Part shown: one piece after another, positions 46,143 to 58,359 of the stretch
How positions within the stretch are numbered: position 1 is the first letter of the stretch
Layout: the number at the start of each line of letters is the position of its first letter
DNA from: Glandiceps talaboti
Taxonomy: Eukaryota; Hemichordata; Enteropneusta; Spengelidae
DNA: 64,000 bases
Assembly: GCF_964340395.1 (NCBI RefSeq)
Contig: NC_135552.1
Span: forward strand, 2,135,017 to 2,199,016
Direction: 5' to 3'
Made by a program: the position numbers and the translations under genes
The notes under the pieces: model-generated
What the model was told of the DNA's origin: nothing
Seen by the model: the letters and a program-made list of their open reading frames with translations, nothing else
Database searches by the model: none

Positions 46143-47897
46143 TTACATAGTTTGCCATATTGCTCTCACAGACTGTTCAGTTTCTTGTTGGGTGATGACA
46201 TGTTGAACTATTGGTACAGACTGTATTTGGGTTTGTTGCTGTTGTTGTACCGGTTGGACAACTGTATGAGTTGGGTAGGATGAGGCCACCTGGAAAGTTT
46301 GCTGTGGTTCTTCTGTGTATGCTATTGTGACTTGGGTTGGACCAGTTGCAGCAGTCTGTACCTTGCCTCTTCTTACCACACCAGCTTCAGCCTGTTTCAA
46401 ATGGGTCTGTTTGTGGACATTGAGAGCACTGCGACGCTTTGCAGCATAACTGCAGAGATCACATTTAAATGGACGCTCACCCGTATGTCTGCGCATATGG
46501 ATAGTGAGACCCTTCTTATCAACACATGCAAAAGAACAGAGCTGGCATTTAAACGGTCTGATATTAGAGTGTTTGGCCATGACATGCTTTTTCAGGGTGC
46601 TTCCATCAGCACTGGCATAATCACACTGGTTACACTTGTATGGTTTCTCACCAGTGTGCTTACGCATATGAACTAAGAAGTTGTCCTTCTTCTTTGTGCT
46701 GTATCCACAGTGCTCACAAATGATAGGATTGACTGCATTTTTATGCATTGGTGTTTTGTAGTGGGCTTCTAGCTTTTCTTTACTCACATATGTGCGGTTA
46801 CATAAATCACAGCGGTAGTCGGAGCCATGCTTTCCCATGTGGATCTTCAAACGTGAACTAAATTTAGTAACATAGTCACACTTATCACACTGTAATATTT
46901 CTTTGATATCAGCATGCTTTCTCCTAACATGATGCTTCACACTGGCTCGTGTAGATAATTTTTCACCACAGATCTCACATAAAAATTTCTTAGATCTGTT
47001 ATGTTTCTTCTGTATGTGTTTGTCCAGTTCGTCTTGGGTCTTGTACCTCATTTTACATTTTTCACATTGAAACTTTCGTTGCCCTATGTACTCCTTCTTT
47101 TGGAATGGCGATATTATTCCCAATGATTCCCTTGTTGGGATAATGGCATCACTTTTTCTGCTTCTCTTGAAGTGCTTGTCACTCAACATATGTGTTTCCC
47201 CGGCTGGAGTTTGTACTTGCCCTTGAATCTGGCCATCATGTGTCAGGATGGTGATGGTGGTTGTGCCTGAATCTGCTGGTGTTGTTTTCAGAGCTTGGGT
47301 GTCAACGGTTTGCAGCTGTTCAACTTGTCCTTCTTGTTGCTGCTCCTGTGCTGGTTGTTCTTGTTGTACATTTCCAGCGGCGGTGGTTGGGTCTTGCTCT
47401 TGAACTTGTATGGTTGCTTGTTGTTGCTGCGACTCTGTGCCTTCTGGCTGTGCCATCGTGTTCTCGGCGCTCCTTGCAGCATCCGCCGCGCACTCTGCAC
47501 CAAGGCCCATCAACACTTCTAAAGCATTAGAGAGCGAGACTGCGTCATTCTGTTGTGTTGTTAAATCGCCCAAATTCACAGGAGCTTGTTGTTGTGATTC
47601 CGTGGATTCCTGGCCTTCTCTCTGCATCGACTGAGTGACATTAGTATTCGCCTGGTTGTTGTAATTTGGGAAGTGTGTTTCCTTCATATGCTCTGCTATG
47701 TTCACCTTCACCGCACTGTTGTATTTACAGAGTTTGCAGCGATAAACCTCCACTAGGAAAACCTCGATATATTCCTTGAAAGCTTCATAATCGCTGAGCT
47801 GTCGTTGATGTTGTTCTTGTTGTTGTTGCTGCTGGTGAACGGTTTGTACCGAAGCCGTAGCTGGAATTGTCACTTCAACGTAAGTTGGTGCAGCCAT
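46143..47897 (-). CDS. Nine-finger C2H2 zinc-finger protein, intronless
   Basis: Single-exon CDS of 584 codons plus TAA. The ATG lies in a good context (AAAATGGCT). One isolated finger sits near the N-terminus (residues 52-75, YRCKLCKY...HMKETH). A long Gln/Thr-rich region (76-270) follows, typical of activation segments. Then come eight clustered fingers (about 276-299, 305-328, 335-357, 361-385, 392-414, 420-443, 449-471, 477-499) with HTGEKPY and HTGERPF linkers between the later ones. Finger 5 has a longer His spacing (HYKTPMH). The tail is Gln-rich (poly-Q near 550). It is a probable nuclear DNA-binding transcription factor. The arrangement recalls REST- or ZFP64-like proteins but I cannot assign an orthologue. 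Confidence 0.95.
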   Translation of the reverse strand: MAAPTYVEVTIPATASVQTVHQQQQQQEQHQRQLSDYEAFKEYIEVFLVEVYRCKLCKYNSAVKVNIAEHMKETHFPNYNNQANTNVTQSMQREGQESTESQQQAPVNLGDLTTQQNDAVSLSNALEVLMGLGAECAADAARSAENTMAQPEGTESQQQQATIQVQEQDPTTAAGNVQQEQPAQEQQQEGQVEQLQTVDTQALKTTPADSGTTTITILTHDGQIQGQVQTPAGETHMLSDKHFKRSRKSDAIIPTRESLGIISPFQKKEYIGQRKFQCEKCKMRYKTQDELDKHIQKKHNRSKKFLCEICGEKLSTRASVKHHVRRKHADIKEILQCDKCDYVTKFSSRLKIHMGKHGSDYRCDLCNRTYVSKEKLEAHYKTPMHKNAVNPIICEHCGYSTKKKDNFLVHMRKHTGEKPYKCNQCDYASADGSTLKKHVMAKHSNIRPFKCQLCSFACVDKKGLTIHMRRHTGERPFKCDLCSYAAKRRSALNVHKQTHLKQAEAGVVRRGKVQTAATGPTQVTIAYTEEPQQTFQVASSYPTHTVVQPVQQQQQTQIQSVPIVQHVITQQETEQSVRAIWQTM

Positions 47898-48180
47898 TTT
47901 GGTTTTTCAATTTTCCCAGGTCAAAATTGTACCCCTAGTTTGCTCTAAAAATTCGCTGGTAAATTGTGTCAATAATGAGACAATTTTGGTACCAGAATAT
48001 CCAGGAATTTCTACAGAAACGCGATGAGTAGACACTGAATAGTCTAAAACAAATCTTGCTGCGATATTTCAGCGAAATTTAACTCAAACCACCACAAAGG
48101 CTTAGGGGGACCAACGCCATGACGGTGACGCGCCATCTGAGATGCATCATGGGAAAAGTCTGCATTTATATGCAAATACA
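47898..48180 (-). promoter_or_regulatory. Probable promoter/5' UTR region of the zinc-finger gene
   Basis: Upstream of the ATG lies a stretch with CpG-containing boxes at 48110-48180. On the gene's strand it reads TTTCCCATGATGCATC (resembling the ZNF143/Staf core), CAGATGGCGCG (YY1-like) and GTCACCGTCATGG. A perfect octamer ATGCAAAT lies at 48170-48177. These are short motifs and the transcription start is not visible, so this is inference from position and composition. Confidence 0.4.
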
Positions 48181-50220
48181 TGAATCTACAAATAAATCTG
48201 AGAGACAACAAAATGTACGCCAGGATAATTATACATTATCATAACTTTCATGTGCAAGATAAAAAATATGATTTTCGAAGGATATACCTAACCAACATAA
48301 TGAATTCTGAGGGCATTACTAAAACAATAGCCTTAGAAGTCTCACCCTTTTCAATTTCACCCATTCTTTTTCTTTTGAAAAATATAATACGAGTTCTACA
48401 TCATAGACCACCGCACCGCAGTGCTGGCGGGTTGAATCAAGGTATTATGAACAATACGCTTTCAAGTATAGTAAGTGTTGCTAGCATTGAATAAAAATGT
48501 GATTGCTTTGCTTGCCAAAATACAAATACTTTTCATTTGAAAAGTAGGTTAGTAATATTTTTGTAAAGTCACTATTTCAAGTCAGGTGTATTTTCTCGCA
48601 ATAAGTAAGTAATGTATTATCTTAGTAACACGGGGTATGCATAAATAGGCTATAGTCACAAAAAATAAAATAAACGGAAAACCTCCTAGCCATTGGACTT
48701 TATCACTTACAAAAATGAATTGATACACCATTGCATTTGTTAAAGATGTTTCTTTATCAAGACTATAGCGTTTTTCCAAGGTTTGCTAAAGTACAGTAAT
48801 AACGTAATATTATACTACATGCACATCCAAATTCCAGGGGAAAGCTTACGTCACCAAGTTGGGAGGTTGGTAGACATGTTAAGTAGCTGAAATGCGGATA
48901 TACCGAAAGTAACCATATCATTACTGACTGTCCCTTTCAAGTGGCACAAGTTGAGTTTATAAACGACTCCTCGATTAAACTATTTTAACGTCAATGCATG
49001 CTTTCTATGCCTTCTGACATTGTTAAAACAGTTGATTACATAGTAGAATTTCCTGGACATTATATTTTTGATACGTATGATAAATTACGTAATCGGGTCG
49101 TTTATGAATTATATCTTGATACCAGGTTACATGTAATTGTAAGTGGTGGCTAAGTGTGCTCCAGTAAGTACACTACTGAAAGTACCTTATAAATATACAT
49201 CATAAACTACTCCCAAACACACATTGTGTCCCTTTAGTTTTATGATATCATGTATTTCAGATGTCTTGTATTAAATGCGGGTTCAAAATCACTCGTCATG
49301 TCGTCTCAAGTTGGGTATACACTGTTGTTAGGCTAAGGTTGAAAACAACGCGGCTTTGAAAGGATTTTGACAGTTTCCTCGTTTATCTATCATTTTATTA
49401 AAAATATTTGTTTCGCCATTGTTTGTTGACAGGGTTTTAGTATTACTGTAGGAAATGACCCGAATTCGCCGAGGTTTCTTCTTCGATAGTTTTAAGTTCT
49501 CGGTAATTCTCTTCGAGATGTGGTCATGTCATGATGACCAATCTGTTAGCTTTCAAGTTGTCATGGTGATCAATCTGAAGCTTTAAGTTGTTAGCTTTCA
49601 AGTTGTCATGTAAAACGTGTACAAATAATTAAAATGTACGGTGTCATTGCCATCCCTAATGGTATCATTTTTGTACATATCACCTCAGTTGAATATTCTG
49701 TTTGTCTCTGTTCTTGTTCCCGTACTCTTATCCTGTTTTGTGTTGTTCATGAAAACCCACAGTGAGGGTTAATAAACTGTACAGATGCGAATTGCTTCGT
49801 TATACTTTAGACGGTGGTGAAAACAGAGCGGTAACTTCTGCGGGGATAAGGGGTTTCAGTCATAACCCCCTAAGAGGAGTAAGTCAGGGAAAATCAGCCT
49901 CCCTCAGTGACCCAAGAAAAAGTTCAACAACGAAAGAAACTTTTTGCGGGCAGAAATTCGGCTTGAAAGCTATGTTAATGAATATTGTACATTTAAAAGT
50001 TCACCGTCAACAGTTGGTGAATGTAATAGATAATTTCTATGGACTAGATCCGTGTCTACTTTCCTACAGACGGCATATATGTGGAAAATTAGGCAATCAA
50101 ACAATTGGTGTTCTGCACATTCAAATCGATCCCTGATGACGCCACCAATTAAATAATGCATGTACGCATGCGTGTTACGCAGGTTGGCAACGTTCAAAAC
50201 ATTGTTATGGCGCTTCGAAA
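48181..50220. other. Intergenic, no gene recognised
   Basis: Mostly AT-rich. A 21-bp word GTTAGCTTTCAAGTTGTCAT is repeated near 49547 and 49589. Open frames at 48180-48494 and 49762-50136 lack convincing starts, splice sites or recognisable domains. Confidence 0.4.
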
Positions 50221-50411
50221 CTGCTTTGGGTAAACGGAGTATACACGTGAAGTCATTTCGTAGTTTTCGTGGTTTGCGTAGATCGAAGCACTATTAAGTT
50301 ATTAACAGTCGAATACCATCAGCAGGATTTATCTTGTTTACGAAGCTTCTTTAATCTAGTGCGACTACAAACGTTGGGACACACAAGAGGGAGAGCCAAA
50401 GTGAACGAACG
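50221..50411 (+). other. Possible non-coding first exon of a plus-strand gene
   Basis: A local stretch with more CpG than its surroundings ends in GTGAACGAACG|GTAAGCATACG, a strong 5' splice site at 50412. It contains no ATG-initiated long frame, as expected for a 5' UTR exon. It would be divergent from the zinc-finger gene with about 2.3 kb between starts. No acceptor partner is proved. Confidence 0.25.
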
Positions 50412-51024
50412 GTAAGCATACGTATCTAGCTATAGCCCTTGCCCCAAGTCAACCCATTGTACTGATACATACATGTACCATTTAGCACGTAAGCTGGATA
50501 GCCGGTAACCAGTTACATAATTGTTGTAATCGATTGAATGTTTTGCAATGCAATGTAACACAGTGGTCAAATCATTTAACTGGCCACGTAAAACAACCCT
50601 GGTCACCGAAAAGGCATATGGTTTGGTTCTGAACTGGGCCTGAAAAGCACATTGTACTTGCTGTCGCTATTGCATTGGCATTGATCGTCACACTTTAGGA
50701 ATAGGGCCCCAGGTGAAATTCAAACCGCAGCGTGTTTGTTGTAACATGTTTTGTTTATTTAATAACTTGGCAAAACACTTTATCATCTCAGATTTTGTTT
50801 GGGTTTATTTATTTTGTTTTTTATTTGTTAAAATATATCTGTATATCTGTTCGTATTTGTAATGTGTTATGTTTGGAGAATGTACATTCAGACAATCAAA
50901 ATGAAAGACCTGCATATTTAAAACATATATTTTAAAAATATTGCATTGTATTTTAATATAATTTTCATGGTATAGTTAGTGAATGTGAATTACTTAATGC
51001 AATGTTTTCATTTGTACCAAAAAG

Positions 51025-51083
<59 letters not shown>

Positions 51084-53195
51084 ACAAATTTTAAGCAAAT
51101 TGTTTTGATAAGCAAACCTAATATTTGAGTCAATCAGTTATTTCCTTATCACTAGTGATGTACTACAACTAATTTGGAAGTATAATTAGAAGGTGATAGT
51201 CTTTATATATCTAGGATATGATATGTGTATGTTTGGATGTTTTAAAGTAATACTTGAGTCTTATTGATAGTTTCCTTGGTAACATCTAGTGAGATAATTA
51301 GTACTGCTACAAAGTACTGACTATAGAATTGATAGAAATATATGGAAAAACAGCTGGTGTAAACTGAAATGAATTCACACTTGAATACCAGTAACATTTT
51401 GTGGAGGATATTTACCACCTACCCATGCAAGTACTTTCTATTTCCTAGATATATACGTTGATTTGATTGGGATGGAGATACATATATGGGGTGTGTGGAG
51501 ATATGGGGTGGGGGTGGGAGTGAAATGGTACTGCAGTGAAATATGAATTGCTACATTGTACATTGATGATTGTATATAATTGTATAGATGTGTTTTAAGA
51601 TTGAACATGTTCATATGAATAATTTCGTATGAATAACTTAAAAAGAAAATAATCCCAAAGTCTGAATTAGCAATGTTAGTAAAAGGCTTCATTACAAATT
51701 TTGGTTGTTGACTGATAAAAATCTGTAAAATATAATTACCTGTCTTACTTGTTGCCTTCATTGATTGAAATAAACTAAAATAAGAGAGTTTGGCTAGTGC
51801 CAGCAGTGTACCAACTTTAATATTATTACCAGAGGTAATTCTGAAAATGAAAACTGCAACTAAAACTTGATATTTCTGTCAAACATTGTTATTTTTCATA
51901 TTGTCTTGAACATATTGATTGTTCAAAAATGAACCCCAATTGAATTTAAAATGATATATTGTTCCTGCTACAGTGATTTCCTACTACACTTCTAAATAAA
52001 TCTGGAAGCTTTCACATTTTAATAATATTAAGTGTTTAGTGTTAAATTCACTTTTATTTTCACTTAAAGCATCAAACATACTGTATATAAGTTTATTTTA
52101 TTAATAGTAAATGTAACAAAATCTGAAAATGGTGACAGACCATCACCAAGCTTGTAGAGTAGTACATTGATGACAGCTTGAGGCAGAAAACTCGACATAT
52201 TTGATAATTACTGTATATCTGTCAACCACCTGTTTTATATACATGTACATGTATGTTTTTTTTGTTTTTGTATTTAAAAGATTTGTATTGGAGTATAAAG
52301 AGTTATACATAACAGGTTTTTACAGTATCTGGATAAAACACAAAATGATTTCTTTACTGAAATGAATGTTACTTATTTCTTTATACACTTAGATTTAAAA
52401 TAATTCAATGAAAACATATCTTTAGCAACCAAAATGACAATATAATCTTACCAGATCATTGAAATTTGAATATGATATATACAGCTCAGCTGACTTTTGT
52501 CTCCAACAAAAAATGACGGTGAAACTATATACATGTACATTGTACATGTACTGTACTGTACCAGTGATGGTGAAACTATTTGCTGTACCAGTGATGGTGA
52601 AACTACATTGTATATACATTGTACTGTACCAGTGATGGTGAAACTATTTGCTGTACCAGTGATGGTGAAACTATTTGCTTTCTATTTGTACATGTATCTG
52701 TGTATTTCACCCTGAATTATATACAATGTATCTTCTGAATCAAAGTTTAACAACAAATCAATTCATCCATTAGTCATACAGACATACATGTATATGTAAA
52801 GTACTGGGGGTGGAAGGGGGGAGGGGGGTGGCTACAATACATGTACTTGTACATGTGTATATCTTCTATGAAGACTTGTCAGGCTTTTGCAGAAAATATG
52901 TAGAATTCTACCATGGTAAAACCCTTGAGGCTGTAACCTTTTACATATACAGTTGTATATGTAGTTAGTCTGGATGCCAATGTTTTTAATGTTTTAAAGT
53001 TTTTTTTACTAGTCTGTGTTGTCAGTAATATGATCCATACATGTATACTGTTTGTAGTCAAGCAATGCATGACACTTTGAATAGCATAGATAGTGATTGG
53101 ATAATTGATAATTATAAAATAGAAAACTCTTAACAATATAAATATACATGTACACTGTGTACATGTACATAGACTATGATGAGTGTTGACTGTAA
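50412..53195. other. Intergenic or intronic, AT-rich
   Basis: No exon recognised. It contains (GT)n at 51024-51081 and a 27-bp-type repeat at about 52555-52680 (CCAGTGATGGTGAAACTATT, five copies with variable spacers containing TGTACATG words). Confidence 0.5.
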
Positions 53196-54172
53196 ATTAT
53201 TCTGTCTGTATCATACAGACTACAGTAACATAGCTACCACATCACTATCAATGCAGCGTTTTAATTCTATTTGTATCGTACAGACTACAAGTAACATGGC
53301 TACCACATCACTATCAATGCAGCGTTTTAATTCTATCTGAATCGTACAGACTACAAGTAACATGGGTACCACATCACTATCAATGCAGCGTTTTAATTCT
53401 GTCTGTATCATACAGACTACAGTAACATAGCTACCACATCACTATCAATGCAGCGTTTTAATTCTGTCTGTATCATACAGACTACAGTAACATAGCTACC
53501 ACATCACTATCAATGCAGCGTTTTAATTCTGTCTGTATCATACAGACTACAGTAACATAGCTACCACATCACTATCAATGCAGCGTTTTAATTCTGTCTG
53601 TATCGTACAGACTACAGTAACATAGCGACCACATCACTATCAATGCAGCGTTTTAATTCTGTCTGTATCATACAGACTACAGTAACATAGCTACCACATC
53701 ACTATCAATGCAGCGTTTTAATTCTGTCTGTATCATACAGACTACAAGTAACATGGCTACCACATCACTATCAATGCAGCGTTTTAATTCTGTCTGTATC
53801 ATACAGACTACAGTAACATAGCTACCACATCACTATCAATGCAGCGTTTTAATTCTGTCTGTATCATACAGACTACAGTAACATAGCTACCACATCACTA
53901 TCAATGCAGCGTTTTAATTCTGTCTGTATCATACAGACTACAACTTACAAGTAACATGGCTACCACATCACTATCAATGCAGCGTTTTAATTCTGTCTGT
54001 ATCATACAGACTACAAGTAACATGGCTACCACATCACTATCAATGCAGCGTTTTAATTCTGTCTGTATCATACAGACTACAAGTAACATGGCTACCACAT
54101 CACTATCGGTGCAACTTGTTTTAATTCTGTCTGTATCGTACAGACTACAGTAACATGGCTACCACTATTTTA
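53196..54172. repeat. 65-66 bp minisatellite, about 14 copies
   Basis: The unit is TACAGACTACAGTAACATAG, CTACCACATCACTATCAATG, CAGCGTTTTAATTCTGTCTG, TATCA. Variants are ACTACAG/ACTACAAG and ATAGC/ATGGC. One unit has an 8-bp insertion (ACAACTTACAAG at 53940). It is followed at 54173-54260 by two copies of ATGCAATACCTGTAGGTTAT. Confidence 0.93.
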
Positions 54173-54869
54173 TGCAATACCTGTAGGTTATAACTCTCAG
54201 CTGCATACGTTACCACTAGTATTGTGTTTTTTATGCAATACCTGTAGGTTATACATTGTAATTCTTGGCTGCTGATACAGCATATATATTCAAAATGGAT
54301 TGACTTCAGAAGAAGTGGACAGATTGATGAAATTCAGGTTGTATTTAAAGTTTAAAATACTGGATTTAAACCTTTGATGGCCGTCCAATAAAGGTCCGTC
54401 ATCCAATTCAACATTGAACTTGATTTGTCCTTTATAGAGAATGCTAGAAACAGATCAAAATGGAAAATCTGTGGGATTTAAAGACAAAAATGGGATTTTA
54501 GTGATTGGGTGTTAAGTTGAACTAAATACATCTCAATTTCAAAACCATCTTATATGATATAATGCTTGATACAAGACTAATACAAGATTACATGTAGCTT
54601 TAGAGATTGTTACTAGGTCTTCATATTCATAAGATTACAAAATCACTGAGATATATAATTATATTGTATACTATAAGATAGAAAATCAAGAATGTAACTA
54701 AATAGGAAAAACAATGTAGAACCACTAGAAGATAACAAAAAATAAAAAATAAGGCAGAAAAATCATGCTGTTATTTGTATATCATTATCAATGTCATTAG
54801 CTTTCAGACAATGGTTGGTCAGTACATGTACATTTGTAAGTTCAAAGATCAATTTCTTTCTCTCTACAG
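54173..54869. other. Intergenic or intronic, no exon seen
   Basis: AT-rich sequence up to the polypyrimidine tract TTTCTTTCTCTCTACAG. Confidence 0.4.
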
Positions 54870-54953
54870 TTGTACATTGTATCCAACTTACTTGTAAGAC
54901 TGTTACATTCCATTGTGCAATTGATCCTTGTGCTCTGTCATGCCTTGACGAAG
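54870..54953 (+). CDS. Candidate 84-bp Cys-rich exon, phase 1-1
   Basis: An excellent acceptor (TTTCTTTCTCTCTACAG) and donor (GAAG|GTAAGG) bracket 84 bp with no stop in one frame. That frame begins and ends in phase 1 and reads VHCIQLTCKTVTF, HCAIDPCALSCLDE: five Cys in 28 residues. Symmetrical phase 1-1 exons with many cysteines are typical of extracellular modules. I do not recognise the domain and see no neighbouring exons, so a cryptic exon is possible. The candidate first exon at 50.2 kb is on the same strand. Confidence 0.3.
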
Positions 54954-55802
54954 GTAAGGTGATATCAGTCATGCACAGAGAGCAATTTATCAGCATATGA
55001 AGGCTGCAGTAACATCGTCAATCAATCATTCATGGCTGTGTGAGCTCTTCACTGTGTGGAGTAAGAGTAAGACGTACATATGTTGTGGACTACATTAAAA
55101 TTAAGTATAGAATATTTTTAGACTAAGTTTCACAGTCCTTGGAGGGTCACATAAATAGTTTCATGTAAAACTTGGTTGTTTTCGGTACATAAAAACAGCC
55201 CAAGTTTTAGCCATTTATGCAAAGCTCCGAGGCTGTGATAGAATTAAACCAATTAAACCAAATTGATTTAGTTCATCATGTACATGTACAATGTAGCTAT
55301 TATACAAATGGACCCAAAATGTCCACTGAAAGCTTCACTTACAAAGTGTACAAAGTACAAAGTACTTGTTAATGAAGAGAATGCAACCAACTTATAGCCA
55401 GGTTATTGTAATATATGACAAAGTGTATGTACAAGAAATACAGATAAACATTTCTACTCACACAGTCAAGGATTTTTTGAGGGGTGAACAGTAACTTATT
55501 AAAACTATATAACTACATTTGTATGCACAAATATAATGTATACTAGTATACTGATGAGATGTCAATGAAAATTGGATTGTTATAATGTGTTCATATACAT
55601 TGTATGAACTCAGGTGAGAGTTCATAAACATACATTTACATGTATAGTACAAATGTACCTGTAGTGTATATCTTGAAGAAGACAAATCAACTGAAAAATG
55701 TTCAAACAGTGTCTTTGCTGGGGAACAGGTCTGAGAGGTAAAAATCATGTAATTGTATTACTGTAACAGTAAATTATCTAATGTCAGTGTGTTTGCTAAT
55801 AG
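54954..55802. other. Intergenic or intronic, no feature seen
   Basis: AT-rich sequence with scattered TACATGTA-type words. No exon recognised. Confidence 0.4.
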
Positions 55803-56214
55803 GACTGGTAACAGGAAGGGGTAAATCTGTAAAAACTGTAACCATAGTCTGGGTAGGGTACCCTGGTAACAGGAAGGGGTAAATCTGCAAAAACTGTAAC
55901 CATAGTCTGGGTAGGGTACCCTGGTAACAGGAAGGGGTAAATCTGTAAAAACTGTAACCATAGTCTGGGTAGGGTACTCTGGTAACAGAAGGAGTAAATC
56001 TGCAAAAACTGTAACCATAGTCTGGGTAGGGTACCCTGGTAACAGGAAGGGGTAAATCTGCAAAAACTGTAACCATAGTCTGGGTAGGGTACCCTGGTAA
56101 CAGGAAGGGGTAAATCTGCAAAAACTGTAACCATAGTCTGGGTAGGATACCCTGGTAACAGGAAGGGGTAAATCTGCAAAAACTGTAACCATAGTCTGGG
56201 TAGGGTACCCTGGT
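55803..56214. repeat. 58-bp tandem repeat x 7
   Basis: The unit is GGTAACAGGAAGGGGTAAAT, CTGCAAAAACTGTAACCATA, GTCTGGGTAGGGTACCCT. One unit is 2 bp shorter (GGTAACAGAAGGAG). Although 58 is not a multiple of three, the minus strand has no stop in any phase of the unit, so three overlapping frames of 115-144 codons are open by composition alone. Confidence 0.93.
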
Positions 56215-57754
56215 ACATTGTAAATATGACTAGGGATCTCAGGTAGATTTTACCTAGTTCAAATGTTTAGGGCAAAAACTGAAAAAGGCTACATGTACAT
56301 GTATAAACATACATATTGTATTTTTAGTACTGGTACATATATGTACATGTAATGTTCACTAAACGTAAACAGAGAGACTTAGAACAAAAAAACAGATACC
56401 AAGAGAAAATAAAGAATTTGTGGTAGTAATATTAATACAATACACAGTTGTGTACAATGTATGCCATATCATACATTTGTATTTACTAGGTGGACAACTA
56501 TACATGGTGTATATCTGTATATGCACACACAAATGGATTATGTTGGTGGTCACATATACGTACATGTAGTTGCTAAGCCTACTTGGGAATTTCTGCTTTT
56601 GTGTTTGTTAAAGTTGCCATGGCAACAGAACAATAAAAGAAATAGGGTATACAAATGTATGAACCTTGCCTTGTTTATTAATGTTAATACATTGAACACA
56701 TGACATGGTTAAAATGAATACTAGTTGTTCCAAGATTCTAAATTCATAGTTTTGTAGTGTTGATAACATTGTAGAGTTGATAACTTTGTAGACAATTACA
56801 TTTTTTGTATAAGGCAACCTGGCAAAGTGACCATTACAAAGCAAATAGTTGTAAACAATACCTGTAACTGCATGAATACACCCACTTGTTGATTCAGTTA
56901 GGTGTTACTTTCACTTTGGTAGTTGTAAAGTATATGTACATGTATATACACGCAGTATACAATGTACATGTACATTTGTATGTCGGCAAATATTGGTGTG
57001 TTTGTATGTACATGTACAAAATGTATGTATTCTGAAGTCGGCAAGGGAGAAGAGCTAGTACAAGTACATTATACAAATGTACTTTTATATTATACATGTA
57101 GACATACCTACAATGTACATTGTAAAGTGTATAAAACAGATAGCGATCCTTATATATCATTGTTACTATGTTACATGTACAGTAGATAAAAGGAAATAAA
57201 ACTACATAGAAGGGTTAATAAACATACATGTAGTACTGTACAAGTGTAAATTAGAAATCAGTACATCTAACCAGTTGGTGTATAATACATGTACAGCCGT
57301 ATTTCTTAGTGTTTGAAGTGAAATTACAATGTACTTCAAAGAATGCATTTGAATGAATACACCAAGCCCTGTCTGTTGAGTAAAATGTGGTCCTCTCCTG
57401 ATTGCTGTCTACAATGTGACTCTCCTTTCTCTAAAACATGACCTTCCCCCCAGTTGAAATATTTAAAAAAGATGAGGTTGAAATGCTGTATACTCTTTCA
57501 GCAAATACTTTTGTACATTTATAAATTATATAATTATTGCTTATCATCCATTTTATGTGTTCAACTACAAATTGATTTTATTCTCAGTTGGAAATGATAT
57601 GAGTATTGAATATTTGATTTATAATATGTGTACAAAATGTACATGTTAGTTACAGTTGAGAAAATCCCAATGGAAGTATTTCCTGTAAAGTATGTTTTAG
57701 TAGTACCCGGTACATCTATTTAGTCATTTAAATGTATGTCAGATTAATGGCTAG
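56215..57754. other. Intergenic or intronic, rich in TACATGTA palindromes
   Basis: No exon recognised. Words TACATGTA, TGTACATGTACA and ACAATGTACATT are very frequent (for example at 56290, 56340, 56935-57030, 57110, 57220). Confidence 0.5.
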
Positions 57755-57992
57755 ATTTTGACACTACATGTACATGTATCTACATGTACATACATCTAGC
57801 TCAAATACATAATGGTGTTTATTTTGACACTATCTAGCTCAAATACATGTACATAATGGCTGTATTTTGACACTATCTAGCTCAAATACATAATGGTGTT
57901 TATTTTGACACTATCTAGCTCAAATATATAATGGCTGTATTTTGACACTATCTAGATCAAATATATAATGGCTGTATTTTGACACTATCTAG
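57755..57992. repeat. 37-50 bp irregular tandem repeat x 5-6
   Basis: Units contain TTTTGACACTATCTAGCTCA, AATACATAATGG and TGTTTA or CTGTAT. The first units carry extra ACATGTAC inserts. Confidence 0.85.
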
Positions 57993-58359
57993 CATACTCT
58001 AATGTACAATACTCTATGAAATAATAGAATATTTTCATTCTAATCCTTGGTTGTTCTGTCTGGACCTACTGTTTTTTTATTTTAAATGGTTGAACTTTGA
58101 GTAAAGAAGTCATTTTTATTTCATTGGAATTTATAATAATCATTTTTTTTAATAGAATAGAACATTCAACAAATCAGTGACATAGGCAAAATGAATTCCA
58201 TGCCAGACTAGAGTTTAGTCATGTCATAATATTTTTGTTCAAAATTATTACTGCCTTTACATTTCATAAATAAAGGAATATTCATTATTTACCAGACTTT
58301 ACTATGTCACTTCTTGGGTAACAAAGTACAGTTTGATATTACTAACATTTCATTGTCGT
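57993..58359. other. Intergenic or intronic, no feature seen
   Basis: AT-rich; no exon recognised. Confidence 0.4.

Noticed and set aside
46299-47634. Plus-strand open frames within the zinc-finger gene
   Set aside because: They lie antisense to the well-supported zinc-finger CDS and show no domain of their own.
48180-48494. 104-codon frame upstream of the zinc-finger gene
   Set aside because: Low-complexity AT-rich translation, no domain; overlaps the presumed promoter side.
49762-50136. 124-codon plus-strand frame
   Set aside because: No ATG at the start, no recognisable domain and no convincing splice sites.
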